From NCBI RefSeq assembly GCF_003012745.1, contig NZ_PXYK01000009.1, positions 124,001 to 188,000 of the forward strand: 64,000 nt of DNA, read 5' to 3'. How positions within the stretch are numbered: the stretch's first letter is position 1; each line of letters starts with the position of its first letter. Under the pieces are notes generated by a model. It was not told the origin of the DNA. It saw only the letters and a program-made list of their open reading frames with translations, and ran no database searches. The DNA comes from Kumtagia ephedrae. GTDB taxonomy: Bacteria; Pseudomonadota; Alphaproteobacteria; Rhizobiales; Rhizobiaceae. The position numbers were made by a program, and so were the translations under genes. Positions 61,200 through 64,000 of this stretch are shown here, one piece after another.

Positions 61200-61612
61200 G
61201 CGTCGTGGTCGACAATTCGATGGCGCTGGCCTGGACGCTCATTGACGAACGCAGCGACGTGGCGGACACAATTCTTGAGAAGGTGATGCGCGAAGGTGGT
61301 CATGTCCCCTTCATCTTTCGCGCCGAGTTTGCGAACGGGCTGACGACGGCTGTCCGCCGCGACAGGATCGACCGCGAATCACGCTCGGAAGCGCTCGCAT
61401 TCATGGAGGCGCTGAAGCTGGTCCACGACATCGATGGTCGAGACCGTATGCATTCGGCGGTAGAACTCGCCGATGCACATGGATTGACGGTTTATGACGC
61501 GATTTATCTCGACCTTGCCCAACGGCGGCGTTTGCCGCTTGCCACTTTCGACAAGAAGCTCATCGCGGCCACGCACCGAGCTGGCATCCGTCTGGCCGTG
61601 CCTCAAACGTAG
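61196..61612 (+). CDS. vapC: VapC-type PIN-domain toxin
   Basis: A 138-residue PIN ribonuclease. Catalytic acids lie in VVVDNSMALAW, FRAEFANGL, VYDAIYLDLA and ATFDKKL. TTG 61196 is the start and overlaps the antitoxin stop by two bases. Length and pattern are typical of VapC. It would cut tRNA or rRNA. This complete pair sits between the AAA+ and the DUF6638-like genes, possibly a later insertion into that cluster. Confidence 0.87.
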   Translation: MSVVVDNSMALAWTLIDERSDVADTILEKVMREGGHVPFIFRAEFANGLTTAVRRDRIDRESRSEALAFMEALKLVHDIDGRDRMHSAVELADAHGLTVYDAIYLDLAQRRRLPLATFDKKLIAATHRAGIRLAVPQT

Positions 61613-61620
61613 GATTTGAC

Positions 61621-62907
61621 TTGGACCTCCTCCGCGACAACGAACTGATCTACGGCCGGCTGCTGCCGGTCGAAGAGCCGCATCTGGTCGAGCGCTACAA
61701 CAAGGCGTTGAAGGCCTTCGGCCTTCCGGTGACGAAACGGACGTCTTTCGACATCGACCGCGGCGGATTTTCTCCCCAGGTCGCCGAGGAGCTTGGCGAC
61801 CCGCTTTATCTCGATCCCAACGAGGTCAACCGCCGCTTCATCATCCTGACCCCGTCGCAGGTCGACCTGCCGGTGGTGCACACCGCCTTCTCCAACACCT
61901 CGCAGCTGCTCTACGAGTTCATGACCAGGAACCAGCGCGCCATCAACGCGCTGACAATCAAGGACGTGATCTACGGCGAGATCGAGGACTCCGTTAGCAA
62001 GGTCGAGGACATCGAGGATCTGCTGTCGATCAACCAGGTCGAGTTCCGGGTTCTGTCCGCCGAGGACGTGCTCGGCAAGGCGGCCGAGCTCGGAAAGCTG
62101 GTCGACCGGCTGAAACAGGAACCCGATGCCTGGCGTGACGACGCCATGCTGAAGCGCATGGTGGAACTCGCCAAGGTGTGCGGCGACATCCGCGAGAACG
62201 CGCTGGTGCCCGACCAGGTCATCTTTCGCCACAACGCCTTCTGGACCAGCCATTTCGGCGGTCTCTACGTCTTCGTCGATCCCGACATGACCACGGTGAT
62301 CAGCGCTCCGTCGGCGCCCGGCTTCCGCCGCTCCAGGCCGTGGCAGGTGAGCTACCTGTCGATCGCGGATGCCGAGCGGGTGTTCACCTTCCTCGCCTCG
62401 ACCGGCCGCATCGAGCTGCCGCGCGCCTCCTGGATCGAGACCTCGGGTTATCTCGAGCATCGCGCCGAGATGCTGATCGCCTCGCTGATCCACGAGGCGC
62501 AGCCGAACGCCGATTTTTCGAAGCTCGACAAGGTCTGGCTGCAGACCTGGATTCACGCCAACGCCGATCGCATCAACCGCGAGGGGACCTTTCCCTTCCT
62601 CAACGCCGCCAAGCGCGAGATCGCGCAATACGGGCAGCTGCGCATTGACGAGGTGTTGCCAAAGCATCGCTTCCTGGTGGTCCGCGCCAAACCCGACCAT
62701 CCGGACGCCTGGCTCACCAACCGGCTGATCTCGGATTTCGTGTCCTATGACTTCCTGTCGCGCTACGTCTTCAACAAGCAGGGCTTCTACCGCGACTATC
62801 AGAACTATACGGAAAGCTTCCGCAGCTATGTTGTGGATACGCTGAAAACCTCATATCTCAAGGACAAGGTGGGGTTGCGCAGCCGGCTCTACGGGCTGAC
62901 GGACTGA
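61621..62907 (+). CDS. DUF6638-like protein
   Basis: A 428-residue soluble protein beginning LRDNELIYGRLLPVEEPHLV, with RRFIILTPSQVDLPVVH and LLYEFMTRNQRAIN in the centre and PNADFSKLDKVWLQTWIHAN later. I recall it as the DUF6638 family, found in Rhizobiales; no function is known. TTG 61621 is the start. It follows vapC by eight bases and precedes the DUF2333 gene by 50. No signal peptide or membrane helix is seen. Confidence 0.65.
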   Translation: MDLLRDNELIYGRLLPVEEPHLVERYNKALKAFGLPVTKRTSFDIDRGGFSPQVAEELGDPLYLDPNEVNRRFIILTPSQVDLPVVHTAFSNTSQLLYEFMTRNQRAINALTIKDVIYGEIEDSVSKVEDIEDLLSINQVEFRVLSAEDVLGKAAELGKLVDRLKQEPDAWRDDAMLKRMVELAKVCGDIRENALVPDQVIFRHNAFWTSHFGGLYVFVDPDMTTVISAPSAPGFRRSRPWQVSYLSIADAERVFTFLASTGRIELPRASWIETSGYLEHRAEMLIASLIHEAQPNADFSKLDKVWLQTWIHANADRINREGTFPFLNAAKREIAQYGQLRIDEVLPKHRFLVVRAKPDHPDAWLTNRLISDFVSYDFLSRYVFNKQGFYRDYQNYTESFRSYVVDTLKTSYLKDKVGLRSRLYGLTD

Positions 62908-62957
62908 CGCCGAACCGCGGCCATCCGGCCGGTGCCGCCTGAGGGAGTGACTGCGGG

Positions 62958-64000
62958 ATGCTCGATCCGATCGTGAACTTCTTCACCTGGGTCTTCCAGA
63001 TGATCGGCCGCGGCATCGGCCTGGTCGTCGGCGTCCTGCTGTGGCCGTTCATGTGGCTTGGCCGCTGGTACGTGCAGCGCGGCTGGATCCTCAAGGCCGT
63101 CGTCGGCGCCGGGCTCGTCCTGCTGGTCGCCCTCTACGGCTACTTCATCTGGAACACGCAGGCCTGGACGAACTTCAACCCCGACTACGTTGCCAATTAC
63201 ACGTTCGACAATGTCTCGGCCGGACAGGAGACTTCGGCCGCCAACGCCACCTCGCGGACCTGCGCGCGTTCGGCGATCGCCGACATCACCGCCGACCTGA
63301 CCGACTTCAACGTGAACCAGAACGCCTGGATCTCGTCGATGATCCTCTACAAGCTCGGCCTGTTCGGGATGGACTGGGACAGGACTCCCTTCCTCGACAA
63401 CAAGGCGTCATTCCAGCGCGGCATCCACGAGGCGGTACGCCGCACCACCACCGAACTCGCCGACAATCTGGGACGCGTGCGCACCACCTCGCAGATCGAT
63501 TCCAACCTGCAGAGCGCCCGCGGCAACGCCCAGTTCGACGAATACACCTGGTATTTCGGCCTGAGCCCGTTCGGCCCGAAGACGCCGACGCCGAGCTACT
63601 ATCGCGCGATCGTCACCGACCTGCGCTCCTTCAACGACCGACTGTCGCGCTGCGAGGCAGTGTTCGACGCGCGCGCCGACAACCTCATCCAGTATCTCGA
63701 CCGCATTTCCAGCGCCCTCGGCGACACCTCCGCCATCCTGCGCGAGCGTTCGGAGAACTACAACAACGGCTGGTTCGACACTCGCGCCGACGATCGCTTC
63801 TGGTTCGCCTACGGCCAGCTCTACGCCTATTACGGCCTGCTCAAGGGCGCGCAGGCGGATTTCGAGCAGGTCCTGGCCGAGCGCCATCTCAACGCGCTGT
63901 GGGACACGATGGAGCAGCAGGCACGCTCGGCGCTGCGCATCCAGCCGCTGATCATCGCCAATGGCCGGGAGGACGGCTGGCTGACCCCGACCCACCTCGC
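62958..64000 (+). CDS. DUF2333 family membrane protein, 5' part
   Basis: The frame is open from ATG 62958 to the window edge, so at least 347 residues are visible and the end is missing. Two N-terminal helices (about 10-60; FQMIGRGIGLVVGVLLWPFM and AVVGAGLVLLVALYGYFIW) precede a large periplasmic region with NVNQNAWISSMILYKLGLFG and FDTRADDRFWFAYGQLYAYY. I recognise DUF2333, conserved in Alphaproteobacteria and unknown in function. It is the last gene in the same-strand run with the AAA+ ATPase. Confidence 0.8.
   Translation, partial: MLDPIVNFFTWVFQMIGRGIGLVVGVLLWPFMWLGRWYVQRGWILKAVVGAGLVLLVALYGYFIWNTQAWTNFNPDYVANYTFDNVSAGQETSAANATSRTCARSAIADITADLTDFNVNQNAWISSMILYKLGLFGMDWDRTPFLDNKASFQRGIHEAVRRTTTELADNLGRVRTTSQIDSNLQSARGNAQFDEYTWYFGLSPFGPKTPTPSYYRAIVTDLRSFNDRLSRCEAVFDARADNLIQYLDRISSALGDTSAILRERSENYNNGWFDTRADDRFWFAYGQLYAYYGLLKGAQADFEQVLAERHLNALWDTMEQQARSALRIQPLIIANGREDGWLTPTHL

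Noticed and set aside
1-64000. tRNA, rRNA, prophage or insertion sequence
   Set aside because: No cloverleaf-like T-loop sequence, rRNA segment, transposase or integrase was seen while reading the intergenic regions and frames; a dedicated search was not run.

Overview
The window is high-GC, densely coded chromosomal DNA that most resembles an alphaproteobacterium of the order Rhizobiales, probably the Mesorhizobium/Phyllobacteriaceae side. This placement is inference from gene content: a BA14K-family protein, a ChoXWV-type choline transporter, a PetP/PetR regulator pair, DUF6074- and DUF6665-like small proteins, and RIME-like palindromic repeats. I saw no rRNA, tRNA, CRISPR array or insertion sequence.

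Layout. 0-4 kb: end of an unknown gene, CsaA, a type IB topoisomerase, a TMEM43-family membrane protein and a glycosyltransferase. 4-8.4 kb: an EnvZ-like kinase, a DUF6074 protein, PetR and PetP on the minus strand, divergent from ilvE. 8.5-16.9 kb: small secreted and membrane proteins (glycine-rich, BA14K, triple-Kazal lipoprotein, Cys/His-rich), two cold-shock genes with similar long leaders, PgeF with an M24 protein, and prs. 17-26.4 kb: chrBA chromate efflux, rplY-pth, Ku, a type II toxin-antitoxin (TA) locus with a broken PIN toxin, ychF, corA and two tandem MaoC proteins. 26.4-31.8 kb: apt, a MazF-type TA pair, and petABC (cytochrome bc1). 31.9-36.5 kb: two closely related ABC exporters separated by a HicAB locus whose toxin is frameshifted. 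37-44.7 kb: trmL, soxR with a SoxR box, a hydrolase-TPR fusion, hemF, a second hydrolase, and a CCA-transferase/NUDIX/DUF1285 block. 44.9-51.8 kb: a MoxR-DUF58-DUF4159 cluster. 51.9-55.4 kb: clpS and choXWV. 55.7-64 kb: large uncharacterised proteins (coiled coil, unknown 382 aa, AAA+ ATPase, DUF6638-like, DUF2333 membrane protein) with a Fic protein and a Phd/VapC pair lying among them.

How the genes relate. PetA, PetB and PetC build the bc1 complex, and the PetPR regulators known from Rhodobacter to control such genes lie about 20 kb away. MoxR, DUF58 and the two large membrane proteins look like one envelope-associated AAA+/VWA-type machine. The last 8 kb may be a second AAA+/membrane-protein system of unknown function and is the best candidate for something undescribed. 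Four TA loci occur in 40 kb; two have an apparent one-base deletion in the toxin with the antitoxin intact.
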